Numbered from the stretch's first letter, positions 11,717 to 24,814 are shown. The stretch: DNA of 64,000 nt from Erythroxylum novogranatense (GCA_029891385.1 CM057224.1:31935005-31999004), one strand, 5' to 3'. Notes: a model not told the origin generated them from the letters alone. Numbers and translations: made by a program.

Positions 11717-14700
11717 TGTTGGAACCCGATCTCGGAACCGGATCCCAACCGGAGAACAGAAGCTAGAAACGAACGACATAAAGAAAAACGAAGCACAATT
11801 TGAAGCGAAGGCGAAAATACAAAGCAGCGGAACGAAATGCAAAACGAAACCAAAGACGAAAACAAAAGCAGATCGGATAGCAAAGCGGATCAAATCGAAC
11901 AAATTGAAATAAAGGAGACACGAACAAAATCAAAGTACCAAACAAATGCGAAGCAAAAGACGGAGCCGATATCCGAACACATACACTGAATCGCGTTGGA
12001 AACCTAGACGAAACATCCATCCGAAACCGGTGTAAATTTTATTTCTTATTCTTTCCTTTTCTTTATCCTTATTCCTTTTTCTTTTTCGTTCTTATTCACC
12101 TTATTCCATCACATACAAAATCATTCATGTACAAATTTTAATACTTAATCATATGCTTGGATACTCATACAAAACTCAATACTTGATCATATTCTTATAA
12201 ATTCATACAAATCCCCAATTTACAATTTTATCCCAAATTTTATTTAAAATTCGGCAGCATAACGGCTGCATTTAACCTAACCCAAAACTTGCAAGGGTAA
12301 ATAAACACTTCTAAAATGCCCAAGCTATCACACAAATAATCCAAATCTACCGGACCCTCCGTCCGGGATCTCAGCAGATAAACACACTCCTATATCTAAA
12401 CCACTTCAAATCATTAATCATGTTCAATTCCAATACCCATTTCAATTTTAAATCCATACACAAATTCCTAAATCAATATCATTATCATACACAATGTCAT
12501 ACACAATTTCATATACAAATTCCATGATTCCAAACACATCATCATTTGATTTCTTACAAATCCTTAATGACTTTTCAAGCCATTTACAAACTTACAAATT
12601 GCTCAAGATACAGAAATATACACAAATCGAACAAGTGTCCTGACAGTCTTTCATCCAATCTCCTGCTCGAATACCTGGAGATGGGAATGAAAGGGGGTGA
12701 GCTAAAATAGCTCGTGGATAATATGTTTATAAATTGAAAAATAAGCAAAAACATATTTGAAAAAACTTTATCCTTTATTTCTGAAATTTCACATTAGAAA
12801 TTTGACAAATCTCGTATTTTTCACACTTTTCAAAATATTGTCAAAACAATTGCAATCGTTTTTCAGTTGAAAAACCACCATAATTTATTTCTCAAAATTT
12901 TTCACATTTTGTTTGTAAAAATGATGCAATGCAACACACTTATAAACAGAACAAAATACACAAAACACATCAAATGGTGCAGTTCGGTCCGAAGCGAGCG
13001 TCTTTACATTCCGTATAAGCGGTTACATGCGGTAGTGAATGAAACGTATTACACTTTTCCGCATAGCGGTCCAGTATAGCCGTGAAGGGAGTCCGAAATC
13101 GGAGCTCCGTGCCACTAGCGGGCAGCTGGGAGATGGCTATAAACGAATAGAGACAATGCACTGACTCACGAGGGACCTGACCAAACCCACATAACACATA
13201 AACGAAAACGAAAATTCGAATTGCCCGAAGGCATTTTTCAAAATCTTAATTTTCACACATTTTCATATCCCAACCACATATCCAAGCATGAAATCATATA
13301 GCAATCTACATTCAATCCAAATTCATCAATTTGATCACGTATCAATCTAAATCATAAATATGAATGCAATGTATTTCTTTAAAACATAACTCAAACATAT
13401 ACATATTCAAAATGCCCACTTTTCAAATTTATCTAATAATTCAAAAACCATAAATTTCTTCAATCTTGTAATTTCTTAAAATCATTTATAAAATAAGGAA
13501 TTTAATCCTTTGAAATCATAATCTTTCAAACATTTACATAAACAATAATTTTTTCAAAGCTTTTCTTCTTGATTTTTCAAATTACATGCTTATGCTTAAA
13601 ATTCAATAAATAAATGTACTACCCACCTCGAAATGATGCTAGGAACTAGTCCCGATCATCAATTTGATCCTTGCTTCTTTCCTTCTTTCAATTAAAATTG
13701 ACCTAAGCCATAATCATCCAAATTCAACATCATAATTTGCATAATTCTCAAAATTAACTATAGGAAACCAAAATTCATCACTTTACCAAGCTATCTAAAG
13801 CAAGAATTTCTAAAATCTCCAAATTCTAAATTTGACCTAAACCGATTCACTCAAATTCAATATCATACTTAACTTAATTTCTCAAATTGAGCTTAGAAAA
13901 TATTAATTCCTCACATATTCAAGCTATCTAAATCTCCAATTTTCAAAAATCCCAATTTTCAAAATTGGCCTAAACCAATTTACACAAATTCACTATCATA
14001 AATCACAATTTCTTTAAAATTGATTTCATATTTCACAAACCCATATTCTCATCTATAATTCTACACCAAAATTTCATAAAATCCTCTAACATAAAATTAA
14101 GCCTAAACCTTAATTAATTTTCCATCCAAAATTAAACACAACCTAAGGCATATACATCAAACTTAGCTTCATAAATCACAAACCCAAGTTGATTTCCATA
14201 TTTCTAAACTCAAACTTCATCAAAAACACAAAGTCCAAAATTTTCCCTTACCTCTTTTCTTCTCCATTTTTGAAATTTCTTGGTTCCATTTGAAAGCTTT
14301 TACCTCCTTCCTCCTTTTTCCCTTGGAAGCTACTCAAAACTCTTGCTTGAAGACCCTTGAAAATCGAAATCTAGCATTTTCTCCTTCTTTTCTCCTATGG
14401 CCGAAAGTTCTCCTCTCTTCTCTTCTCCTTATTCTTCTTTCCTTTGTTCTAATTTTCCAGCCAACTTCGTGGCTTTACATTGCTTAAAACGACATCTCCT
14501 TTTGTGTTTTAAAGCCATGTCATTAATGAAGGTCAAAAGACCATATTGCCCCTCCATTCAAAGCTTAAAGTCATGCTTACTTGCGGGTTTGATTCGCACT
14601 ATCAATTTGAAGGAATTTGTCAAAACTTCCTTCTAGAGAAATGTTCCTCAATGTCTTAATTTCATAATGCCACAAGAATCATCCAATTCGGAGCACTACA

Positions 14701-16146
14701 TCAAAAGTTATATGCAAAACATTTCGGGTATATTTATATTCTAACACATTTTTCAGCACGTTATTTCCATCCCGAAATTAACATTCTTAATCTCAAAATT
14801 GACATTTGATGTCTTCATAACAATTGTAGCCTTATGTCTCTAGTTTAATTCAAAATAATAATCGCCTCATTTCGATTCCCATATCAAAAGTTATGCTCAA
14901 AATACTCTCAGATATTCCTAATCCAAAAACTGCACTCTAATTCGAACTTCCATTTATAATTTGAAGGTCTTAGGGGCAAAATTGACATTTACTTTCTTCA
15001 TATGAGTTGTAGCCCCATGTCTTAATTTTATTTCGCCTTAAGAATCACTTCAATCGGATCTCTACAGATCTCGAATTTTTCAAAATACTGATCTGTGTTA
15101 GAAAAATTTCCCGACTCGCTTTGATTAAATTAATCATCCTTAATTTAATCTCATAAAATTCACAATTTTTTCCATAAAAATGAAATTCATTGTCTTAGGA
15201 ATCCAACGCTTCGAAAACCAACTCAATCGGATGTCAAACAAAAAAGTTATAAGCGAAAGCAAGATTCGAAAATTAGGCGTGGGCACGCCTAAGGATAGAA
15301 TCTAGAGCTGTAGAAAATTTCAGAATTTTCAAAGCATATCTTTTGCTCTCGAACTCCAAAATTAACAAATTTGGTCTCTATGGAAAGATTGAAGGAAGAT
15401 CTACAACTTCCATGCAGAACTCAAAAATCAATTTCATCTCTAAAGGGGTCAAAATTTCAGTCAAAGGCACTGCCCCAATTTAATATATCCCTAAAGAAAT
15501 GCCAACTTTGAAAATTCATATCTTTCAACTCCAAATTCCGAACACCTCATATTTTATATCACTGCGAAGATCAGAAAGTCACCTACAACTTTCATGAAGG
15601 AAATAAAAATCAATTTGACTCCTAAGGGAGTCCATTTTCCGGTCAAAGATTATGTCCTCTTATATTCATGCTAAAACCATAACATAAACTTGTAAAAATC
15701 ATAACTTATTATTCCTTAATAGAAAAATTCTATACTTTATATTGAAATAAAGATCAAATCACAATCTTCAACTTTCATGAAGAACTTCAAGGCTCAATTT
15801 ACCTCTAACTATGTAAATTTTCCAGTCAAAGCTTCAGCCATAGTAAAAGTCAATCCTAACACACTTAAACTTTGACTGATCATAACTTTCACTCCCGATA
15901 TCGAAAAATTACAAACTTTATGGCTACAAAAAGCTCTTAACATAATCTACAAGTTTCATGTAGACTATTTTCTCAAATTTTGCCTAAATCAAAAGTCAAC
16001 CCTCCAAGGTCAAAAAGTCAAACTTTTCACAATTTTTCATATTTTCACTCTTTTTCTCTTTAATTCTTGTTTTTTTTTACTCTATTTCAATCAACACCTT
16101 CACTTTTGAATATTTCTTATTTTTATTCAAAAATCGGGGTCCAACA
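11717..16146 (-). mobile_element. Putative solo LTR E1 (4430 bp, TSD GTAAT)
   Basis: Begins TGTTGGAACC and ends GGGGTCCAACA: TG..CA with inverted ends, flanked by GTAAT at 11712-11716 and 16147-16151. Its start is clearly related to the start of the element at 57514 (both carry an ACCGGATCCCAACCGGAGAA stretch near position 25-45), and both contain a GGGAATGAA...GGGGTGAGC segment. No second internal copy of the terminus, PBS or coding sequence is visible, so it is read as a solo LTR. Orientation is inferred as minus, because it aligns with E4 and E3, which carry a minus-strand TATAAAAG. The right half (about 14600-16000) is a series of diverged modules around phrases like AAC-TTTCATGAAG. A Ty3/gypsy origin is probable from LTR size but unproven. 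Confidence 0.82.
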
Positions 16147-16397
16147 GTAATAGCTTGGTCAACTGAAGATTCTTTGAAGGGAAACACCTACTCATCAAAT
16201 AAAACATGTCGTGAAGTATAGATTTTTCTGGTAAATAACTCCAAACAAAAATATCCTTTATGAATTTTACTAAATCCAATAAAAACACATTTGGAGGAGC
16301 GAGGAGCTAATTTATTTACAGCATATAGACGTAACCATGGATAGCAAAGAGAGCCAAAAACCTTTAACTCGTTGAGATTTGGATGAGTGTGAAATAA
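16147..16397 (-). pseudogene. Copia relic A: post-integrase segment between the two insertions
   Basis: Minus-strand frame contains LNELKVFGSLCYPWLRLY, NKLAPRSSKCVFIGFS and HKGYFCLE, the well-known stretch after the copia integrase core. One stop (TAG in VLFDE*VF) breaks it. The upstream frame continues from 20805 and the downstream frame resumes at 11716 once the inserted elements and duplicate TSDs are ignored. Confidence 0.85.
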
Positions 16398-19300
16398 TGT
16401 AGCACCCTCTTACTATAGGGTATGTACCGGGACGCCCGTAGGTCATTCCGATGCATATCCTACGATAAGGGTGAACTACGAACAATCACTATTCACATGG
16501 CATCATAATAAGCATCAGTATAAAAATCAGAAGCTTTTGAAACCAAAATTTGCTTTTACTTTCATTTCATAGAAACCATAAAGTACAATATGTCCTTGTT
16601 TACTGATTTGTACATCACTCCAAAAGAAATCTAATACAAACAACCTAACTAGGTCATCCACCAAAAATTCCAGCTAACCGACTTGTGAGCCATGACTTCT
16701 CTTGCCAACACGATCTACACGATAGGAAAAGTCCCTCTGGAGCTAGGAGTCTACTCTCTCGGTCCTGAAAAATAAGTTGCAATTTTGGGTGAGTTTGCGA
16801 ACTCAGTGAGGAACCATCATCGATGGTTCACTCAATTCATGCATCACGCAAGCAATTCACAGATTATTGCACAATAGCACATTCAGAAATACCACATGAT
16901 TGTTATCGCAAAAGTATAAGGCATTTCGCCTTTCACCCAATCCAAATATTCAATAAGATGCATATGAAATGCGTATGTGACACTTTCTCATTTTATTACG
17001 GTGTTGTGACCGAGCGCCTAAAATGTTCCAATATGGGCGCATTAATCGATGAGCATGTGGCTCTGAATCACTACTGCACTCAAGGCCCAATACGTTAAGC
17101 TTTTAGCTCTCGATGACTGCTCCGGTTACAACTGTCATTATCTGATCATGCATTCATGTATGAAATGCATATGTCCCAATTTAATAGTAAATGCATCACA
17201 ATTAATCCACATGTCACAATTAGGCAGTAACTGTATCACAATCAATTCACGTATCACAATTTATCACATCAGAGACAAGTACGTCATAGATTTACAAACA
17301 GATAACACTTCTATGTCATAAACAACGCACAAGCCCACCATTATTCTCCACAGAGTTATAAGTGCAGAATTATAAACAAATAATGATTGAAAAACCATCT
17401 AGGTTACTCACCTATAACTTCCAAACTAATACCTGGAAGTCTCAGCAACGTCGGTGGATCGATGCTCCAAATGTGCCTCTATAACAGTCAAAATATATAA
17501 ACATTACCAAATGTACACAGAAATATTTAATAATGCACATGTAGCAATTAAAATGTATACAATGCATGTTCGTGACATTCTCGACATTATCCCGTAATTC
17601 ACATCACAAAAGATTGCCCTATGACTTAAGAAACCATAGGTACCAAAATCACGCAATTTATACCTCTATAGGTCCAATTATTGATAAAACATAGATCAGA
17701 AAACGATTACCTGTCCCCTCACTTTGACCTAACCAATCCATGTCAGTTTTATCTCTAAAATTTTTCAATGTCACATAGAAATGAAATTAAATAATTCACG
17801 GATCCGATGCCTCGAGAATCAGGTCACTCGGAGTTCGGACGAAAAACTTTTACACAAAAGAATGGCAAAAGGGTCAAATTAGAACAAAATTTGCAATTCT
17901 AAGAAAAATCACATTTGTATCAATTTCCCTTTCTTCTTTCACAAAACCTAACTTTTCACACAAGTGTCCAAATGTGACAAATTTGATATCATTAGAAAGA
18001 TCACAGAAAACCCTATAAGTTCCATGAAGGGTCTAAAAACCAATATGGCCTCTAAGGAAGTCAAAAACTTCTTCAAAGTTACTACCCATAAAATGACCAT
18101 ATGAACAGTAACTGAAAATTTCCAACCCTCATAAATTCTTACTCCAAATCCCTAAAATTACATATGATAACTCAATGGAAAGGGTAAAAGATAATCTACA
18201 TCTTCTATGAAGGATGCAAAACTCAATGAAAACTCTAAAGGGGTGAAAAACCCTTCCAAAGATTCTGCCCAAATTTACCATATGAACAGTAACTAAACTA
18301 GGTCCAACCCCCATAAGTTTTTACTCTTAACTCCAAATAAGGCAAATTATACACCATTAAAAAGCTCTAAATATGTTCTACAATCTTTGAAAGACCCCCC
18401 AATCCAATTCAAGCTCTAAGAGGGTCAAAAACACAAACAAAGTTTCTACCCAATGAAACAGTAAAACTACCATATGAACAGTAACTGCACTCTACTAAAA
18501 ATCATATCTTTCCATTCCTTATGCCAAAAATTCCAAGATATAAGTCAAAAGAAAGATAAAAACATGTTCTACAAGTTTCATGAATAACTTGGAAGCAAAT
18601 TCAATCTCTAAACAACTCAAATTTTCAAAAAAAGCTTCTGCCTATATAAGTCTCATTCTCACAGTAACAGAATCTTCCAACATTCATAACTCCATATACC
18701 CTTGGCAAAAAATTCCATACCATATAGCAATAAAAAGATCAGACAATATACTACAATTATCAAGAAGGAATCAAAGCAAATTCCACTTCTAACTAGGTCA
18801 AATTCACCCATTAATGTGGCTGCCCTGTTAAGGAGTGTTAAGTCACCATAGAACCTAAACCACATCAAAACTTTACAAAATCATAATTTACAATCCACAC
18901 ATCCAAAATTAGCATACTATACCTTATTTTAAAGCTAATTCATTCCTTTACAACTTTCCATAAGACCACTTGAGCTAAGTAGAATCACAACAGTCCAGAC
19001 TTTAGCTTCAATGTACAGTCACCACCAAACATATATGTAACACATTTTCCAGTACCAAGCCTATTAACATCCAAAGTCAACAGGTCATAACTCTCAACCT
19101 AGACATCGAAAAATTTCATACTTAGTGGAGATAGAAAGATAACAAGAACATCTTCAAGTTTCATGAAGACCAAATTAGCAAATTCAATCCAAATCAACCT
19201 TAAAAAAATCATCAAAATTTTAGGTCACAAGGTTCGGATTACTATTCATACAGCACCTACAACTCACTTTCAAGGACAAATTCAAGCTCCTTCAAGGCAC

Positions 19301-20804
19301 AATTTAGCATCACTTCCTTCACATAAAATATAACCAAACTTCTCAAGTTTAATTTCAGCCAACAATCACTTCAATTGCTCAACCATAGAAGAAGTTATGA
19401 CCAAAACATTGAAATTTATACAAAATCAAATTTCCAGCTTTTATACCTAAACCAATTGCTATCACTTCCATACCCTTTTCCAAGCCAATAAGCATCCCAA
19501 CTAGTCAAGTAATCAACCAAAATTTCATCAAAACCTCACTTAATCACCTAGCCATAAAATGGCAGCACACACACACACAATTGTCTTCCCCAAATTTCCA
19601 TTCATCTAGCATCACAAAACCAATCTAAAACACTTGCACCATTTCAAAACCAATCCAAAACATATTCACTCATTCATTTACATTCATCCTTAATTAATCA
19701 AGAACACATGCAACCCATTTAAACCATCACCATTTCTCATGCAATTAGATGCACAAACATCACAATTCATGCATTAAATGAACAATCAAACTTAAAACAT
19801 AGTCTTACCTAATCAAGCTTCAATTCTTCTCAATCTTCCACTAACTAACCAAATCCTCTACTTTACTCCACATACACGACATTCACCATGAAAAGGGAGG
19901 GAGAAAACTTAAACTTGGACACATGAAGGTAAATAGAAGAGCTTTGGTGTGGGTGGAGCTTAACAAGAAGAAGAAGAAGAAGAAGAAGAAAAACCCATCA
20001 AAGAAAAAGGAGGAGAGGGCCACAGATGAGAGGAAGAATTTGGCATTAAAAGTGACTTTTAACTCTTCCTCAACTTAAAGTGTCATAAGTGAATGAAGGG
20101 AAGAAGACAAGAACATTAAATAAATGAGGACACTTGTCCTTTAATGGAGAAAAAGACAAAAAAAAATCAATTAATACTATTTAATAAAAGAACCTTAATA
20201 CAAATTAATCTTTAATCCATCTAATGCTAATGGCTCCTCCACTTTAGGGTGATTATAAAACTATTAATTATAAGACTAAGTAGGCAAGTGACATGTGTCA
20301 CTTGCCACTTGTCCTGATTTTAAGCACTCTTCAGGTCTTTTTCCAAATACAATTTAATTTCTACTCCAATTCCTCTCCAAATTCTAATGGCTCAAAGTAA
20401 TAAATCCTAAAATCATATATCTAATTTTTCAGTGCCATTGGACAGTCATTTCCAATACCGAAAATTCCATCAGTCCGTCACTTAGCAATTTTTTTCCGGT
20501 CCGAAAATTTTCTCCAAAAAATTCCAAAAGAATTTCTAAAATTTCCTAAAAATGTAAAACACACATAAATCACTTCAATTCAAAATTTCAAACACAAATA
20601 CCACATATTTCACAAAAAGTTACATTTAGGCACATATACTGGGAAATGTCATGAATGTATGTACAATCATGTGCATGTGCAAAAATTATCATTCATATAT
20701 ATTTAGAGGCCATTTAATGTATGAACATGCCGAGATATGTTTCTAAACTCCTAACCCGTCCCAAATGACCAATTTATCCTTCCCATCAATGATGAGATGT
20801 TACA
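16398..20804 (-). mobile_element. Putative solo LTR E2 (4407 bp, TSD AATAA)
   Basis: Begins TGTAGCACCCTC and ends GATGAGATGTTACA, flanked by AATAA at 16393-16397 and 20805-20809. It is a relative, in opposite orientation, of the element at 59031-61808, whose right end read backwards gives TGTAGCGCCCTCTCACCGTAGG. About 17900-19250 is a run of repeating modules. The run includes stretches like CATATGAACAGTAACTG, reused at about 18101, 18282 and 18471. An (AC)n tract (about 19567-19581) and an (AAG)n tract (19965-19990) lie near the right end. No coding sequence and no internal terminus copy. Confidence 0.82.
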
Positions 20805-21883
20805 AATAAAGAGTAATAAGGACTACGATTTTGTAAGATTGGGGTAGGTAATCTGTTGATAATATAAATCGCAATATCAAAAGCATAATTCCAATATTGC
20901 AAAGGAACAGAGGAATGATGTAAAAGGGACAAACCAGTTTTAACAATATGTCTATATTTACGTTCAATACACCCATTTTGTTATGGTGTTTTTGGACAAG
21001 AACTACGATGAATAATGTCATTGTCAGTGAGAAATTTAGTAAGTGATTGAAAATCACCACCCAGTCAGCTTGAAATTGTTTAATAGATCGACCAAATAAT
21101 TTTTCCACGACATGTTTAAATTTGATGAAGGCATTCAAGACTTCATATTTGTGAGAAAGAAAATAAATCCAACAGTATTTGCTGAAATGATCATAAAATC
21201 AAACATAGAAACGTTTTCTATCAATGGATACAGTAGGAGATGGTCCCCATAAATCAGAACAAATTAAATTTAAAGGGCCATCAGCTTTGTAACTAGACTG
21301 AGGAAAAGGCAACTTATGACTCTTACTAATCGAGCATGCATGATAAAGACCCGATATTTTATTGGACGACACTGAAATATTAGTTTGAGTGAGAGCTTGA
21401 CAAACACAACGTAAAATTGGACTTAATGGTTCGAATTTGTGCTTTAGAATCAAAAACATACGCAGAAGACAGTTTCTGCCATGCCTGTCATGCAATAGAA
21501 GCACCAATGACTTGTGGAATAAAACCTTCTAAAATAGAAACAATAATCCAACTGAGAACAAGCTGGTCCCATCGAAACCAGGGTAAAAATTCAATATTAG
21601 GCATACCATTGTCAAGAGAGCGTGGAGGAGCTATTGCAATGTCGTCAATATGTTTTGCCAAGTCATAACTGTGAAGTAAAGGCATAATTTGAGCTTGCCA
21701 CGACAATATAATTCGTGGAGTTGAGTTTGATAGGCAATTGGGTAACAGCGTTTGGTAAAGAAGACATCGGTAGTTCAGAGGTACAAGAAGAAACAATTGT
21801 GTGGTGTGGAGGTGTGGACATGGTAAAAAAATGAAAAAGAACAGAACAACTGTTAAGCTTTACGTCTTGGCTCTGATACCATA
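20805..21883 (-). pseudogene. Copia relic A: gag and integrase segment with PBS
   Basis: Minus-strand reading: PBS at 21881-21869, gag from about 21840 (including a MPNIEFLPWFRWDQ-like stretch), then an abrupt join near 21400 from gag to the GAG-pre-integrase region, so protease and the zinc knuckle are deleted. The integrase zinc-binding end and core follow (SHKLPFPQ, LICSDLWGP, later QQNGC.ERK-like and YIINRLPTP) with frameshifts. Not functional. Confidence 0.8.
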
Positions 21884-22016
21884 TAAGAGCAATATATGCT
21901 ATGAAGATTGCACTATTATTCACAGCAGATGTCTGTACATTATATACGCAGATACAAGCTATAAAGATAAGCGTAAACAGTTACAAGAGATTACAGTAGA
22001 TAGAGATTACAACAGA

Positions 22017-22889
22017 TGAGATCATTATCAAGCTTATCCAGTATCAGATGAGAGATATCCTTATCAAAATAGCTAAATCATTCAACCTCATGATATTGAT
22101 GACCTTAAGTAGGTTTTCAATAATTTTAACTTTGAAAATTTTCTCTCAACTAATGCTACAGTCACACGTGCAATCAATAGAATTTGATAAACAATCTACA
22201 ACTTTAGTAGATTCAAGAATTTCAATAGATGGCATTAATTTATTTGGAAAAATCATTTGTAACAATTTTAATTAAAAAAGATCATCTAAATTCACATCTA
22301 ACATATTATCATAAGAAAAGTAGTTGTAAGATTAGTGTAAAGTTCACTTAATTCATTATCATTCAATGATCTCAACTTCTTTGAATCAAATAAAATTTAA
22401 AATAAGTTGTTCAAATTTACATTTTCTTTTAAAAAATATCAAATATTACAAAATGTCACAATAATTATCTTTTTCTCAATTCTTTAGTATATAGTTTTAG
22501 ATAAATGATCATCCATCCTAATCTAATTACTTGTGGGGCTCATTATAACTTAATTCTTCTTAGATGAGATCTTATCTTAATCATTTAAAAGTTTAAACTT
22601 TTAAAATTCTAATCTCTAAAAGTTATCAAACCTATACAAGGGCCATTGAAACATTTTATTGAAAGCTGGAGTTTAAACGAAAAGTTAAAGATTGAAATTC
22701 CAATTATATATTACTATCAACTATTGTTATATTAATAAATATATCATTGTTAATAAAGATGGAATATATCTTAATTGATGGTTGGAACCGAACTTTTATT
22801 TGGCTCTATCAAATAAATCTTGAATTTCATAATAAGAATTTCAACCACAATTTTTTTCTGTTCAATTTCTACAAGGCAAACATTGAGGT
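22017..22889. other. AT-rich spacer, no feature seen
   Basis: No coding, RNA or terminal-repeat signal was found between the two copia relics. Confidence 0.5.
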
Positions 22890-23271
22890 ATACCTGCATC
22901 AACACTACTTCTTGCATTAGTAGTTGCAGACTCCCATTTTTTCTTTCAAAAATTTAAATATGTTTTTTAAAAGAGCCTTAGTGAAAATATCATCCAACTG
23001 ATCATAAGTCCTGCAATAAAGCAAGCATAATTCACCACTTTTTTAAACTTCTCTAAGGAAATAAAGCTTGATATTAAAGTGCTTGGTATTTCCATTAAAA
23101 AATTGGATTGGTGGAGATTGCAATTGATCTTTGATTATCCACAAAAACTCTAATGCTCTCACCCTGTCCCATGAGCAAATCAGCTAAGACTTTCCTTAAC
23201 CATAAGACTTGGTTTACAGCTGTTGTCGTAATTATGAATTATGCTTCAGAGGTTGACTGAGCCATAATGTT

Positions 23272-23829
23272 CTACTTCTTAGAGCTCCATGAGAATACAC
23301 CAGAATCAAGTATAAAGCAATATCCTGAGGTACTCTTCATGTCATCTATGGACTTTACCCAATCACTATTAGAAAAACCATGGAAATTAAAACCATGACC
23401 ATATTTAAACAACAATCCATAATTAAGAGTCCATTTTACATATCTTAGCACACATTTTGCTACTTTGAAATGCTCCTCATTAGCACAATGTGGAAATCTT
23501 GACAATACACTCACGTCTTACAGAATGTTTGGCCTAGTTGATGTGAGATACATTAGACAACGTATGAGACTCTTATAAATAACCTCATCAACATTTTCTT
23601 CACCATCTTCCTTGTAGGAAAGCAGGTTGTCATAAATTGCTCCTCTTCTTGCTGGTCTACAACTTGTGCCTCGGTTTATTATTGCCAAGTTGTTTGCATT
23701 TGTTGCATTTGACATTAAGCTTTCTCCAACAATTGAAATATGGATGACTCCTTTTTTCATAGTGTTGGCATGAAGAGTAACTTGGCTTGTTATTTCCTCC
23801 ATTACTGCTATTGTTATTAGCAACTTCAA
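23272..23829 (-). pseudogene. Copia relic B: gag tail joined to RT/RNase H
   Basis: Two abutting minus-strand open stretches (23829-23518, 23514-23272). The first begins as gag zinc-knuckle DNA out of frame and passes into RT sequence (KSLIRCLMYLTSTRPNIL). The second is RT end and RNase H start (PHCANEEHFKVAKCVLRYVK; SNSDWVKSIDDMKSTSGYCF). The zinc-binding Cys/His spacing is only recognisable in another frame. A TAA-type break at 23515-23517 separates the two. Confidence 0.75.
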
Positions 23830-24106
23830 TTTGTTAAGTATTGTTCTTTTCCTTTTCTTTTTCTTCCATTCCCATATTTATTGATCTGCAAGTTAGCTTG
23901 TAGAGCACCCTCAATTAAGCCTTCTTACCTCATGAGCCCTTTCTTCTCCTAAGTTTGTAATTCATCTAACAACTCTACGAAAGTGATATTTGACAGGTTT
24001 TTAGAATTCCCCAGAGAGAAAATTATTGTTTTAAACTTTTCTCAAACAGTCATAAGAACTTTATGAAAAATTCTAAACCCACAAGATTCAGTTCTAAGCA
24101 ATCTTA

Positions 24107-24262
24107 CCCTATTGATAATGTTGAGAAGTCTTTTAGCGTACTACTTCACAGTTTCTAACTCATTCATCCTTTACATCTCAAACTCCCTATTGATAATGTT
24201 GATAAGTCTTTTAGCGTACTACTTCACAGTTTCTAACTCATTCATCCTTTACATCTCAAACT
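24107..24262. repeat. 78-bp tandem duplication inside the gag relic
   Basis: CCCTATTGATAATGTTGA.. starting at 24107 is repeated from 24185. The two units are almost identical (one G/T difference near the start). 78 bp is 26 codons, so the duplication kept the gag frame. Confidence 0.9.
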
Positions 24263-24814
24263 CCCTGATCAAATTCAGCACTTGCATCCCTTTAGCTCTC
24301 TCATTGCCTTCATACTCTTGCTTGAGAAAGTCAAAGTCCCAAATTTCCTTTCTTGACTTTAAGGTCACAATTCTAGTAAAGATTGTTGGTGAAAGCATTT
24401 GCAACTAGACATGCCTTCACCTTTGATTTCCTTGCCTTCTTTCTTTATGATTCCTAATTTGAACAAGAGTTAGGTTGTTTGGTAAGGGAGGAACCTTGTA
24501 GTCCTCCTCCAAGCCTCCATTCTAGCTACCCATACTTGATAGTTCTTACTCTCTCAAAACACTGGAGGAATAATAGCTAGGAAAGATTTTTTAAAATCTA
24601 TGGCTTGATGGTTTTATTTGTAATAAGTTTGGTTTAGTTTCTGACTATGGTGTACCCTTAACCTCAAACTCACATAGTCCCTCCAAAAAAAATAGTTCTG
24701 ATACTAATTTGTAGGAGTTAAATACTTAAGCAAGGCAAAAATACAAAAATCGAAGCAATAGGAACACAAAGAAAAATAGATGAAAATATTATAAAAATTT
24801 CATTAGAAAAACAT

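Larger units (their letters stand above)
11240..22016 (-). mobile_element. Ty1/copia retrotransposon relic A (minus strand, split by two long elements)
   Basis: Pieces at 11240-11716, 16147-16397 and 20805 to about 22016 form one minus-strand copia element. From high to low coordinates: LTR remnant (about 21884-22016), tRNA-iMet PBS (GGCTCTGATACCA on plus, 21869-21881), gag start and gag (about 21840-21490), GAG-pre-integrase (with SKSHKLPF, 21340-21310), integrase core (SDLWGPSP, then NRLPTPILQNRSPYYSLF), the post-integrase motif KVFGSLCYPWLR and CVFIGFS (16390-16260), the Ser/Pro-rich linker (11700-11430), then MVTRSMTGSLKPK ahead of RT (11365-11320). Sequence stops making sense near 11240, so RT, RNase H and the 3' LTR are missing. 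Part of gag through protease is also deleted. Removing the two insertions with one TSD copy each leaves the frame continuous. Confidence 0.85.
22890..24710 (-). mobile_element. Ty1/copia relic B (minus strand, internally deleted)
   Basis: On the minus strand, a degenerate PBS (plus GTTCTGATACTAA, 24695-24707) is followed by gag (about 24600-23850; includes LEFEMLKMNESETVKQYS and a Lys/Glu-rich end), a zinc-knuckle-like Cys/His segment (about 23790-23690), then directly the end of RT and RNase H (23630-22900; includes RCLMYLTSTRPNIL, KWTLNYGL, STSGYCFILDSGVFSWSSKK and a Val-Asp-Asn-Gln motif). Protease, integrase and most of RT are gone: a deletion near 23640 joins gag to RT. No matching LTR pair is visible. 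Confidence 0.8.

Noticed and set aside
11309..11902. 197-codon minus-strand open frame
   Set aside because: Its first 62 codons lie inside solo LTR E1 and the rest is the copia A linker; the open frame crosses an insertion junction and is not a gene.
13080..13140. tRNA-like GC-rich segment in E1
   Set aside because: No cloverleaf with A and B boxes could be fitted; equivalent positions in E3 and E4 are not conserved as tRNA.
11717..16146. E1 as a complete non-autonomous element with two LTRs
   Set aside because: No internal copy of the terminus, no PBS or polypurine tract next to one; single-unit solo LTR fits better.
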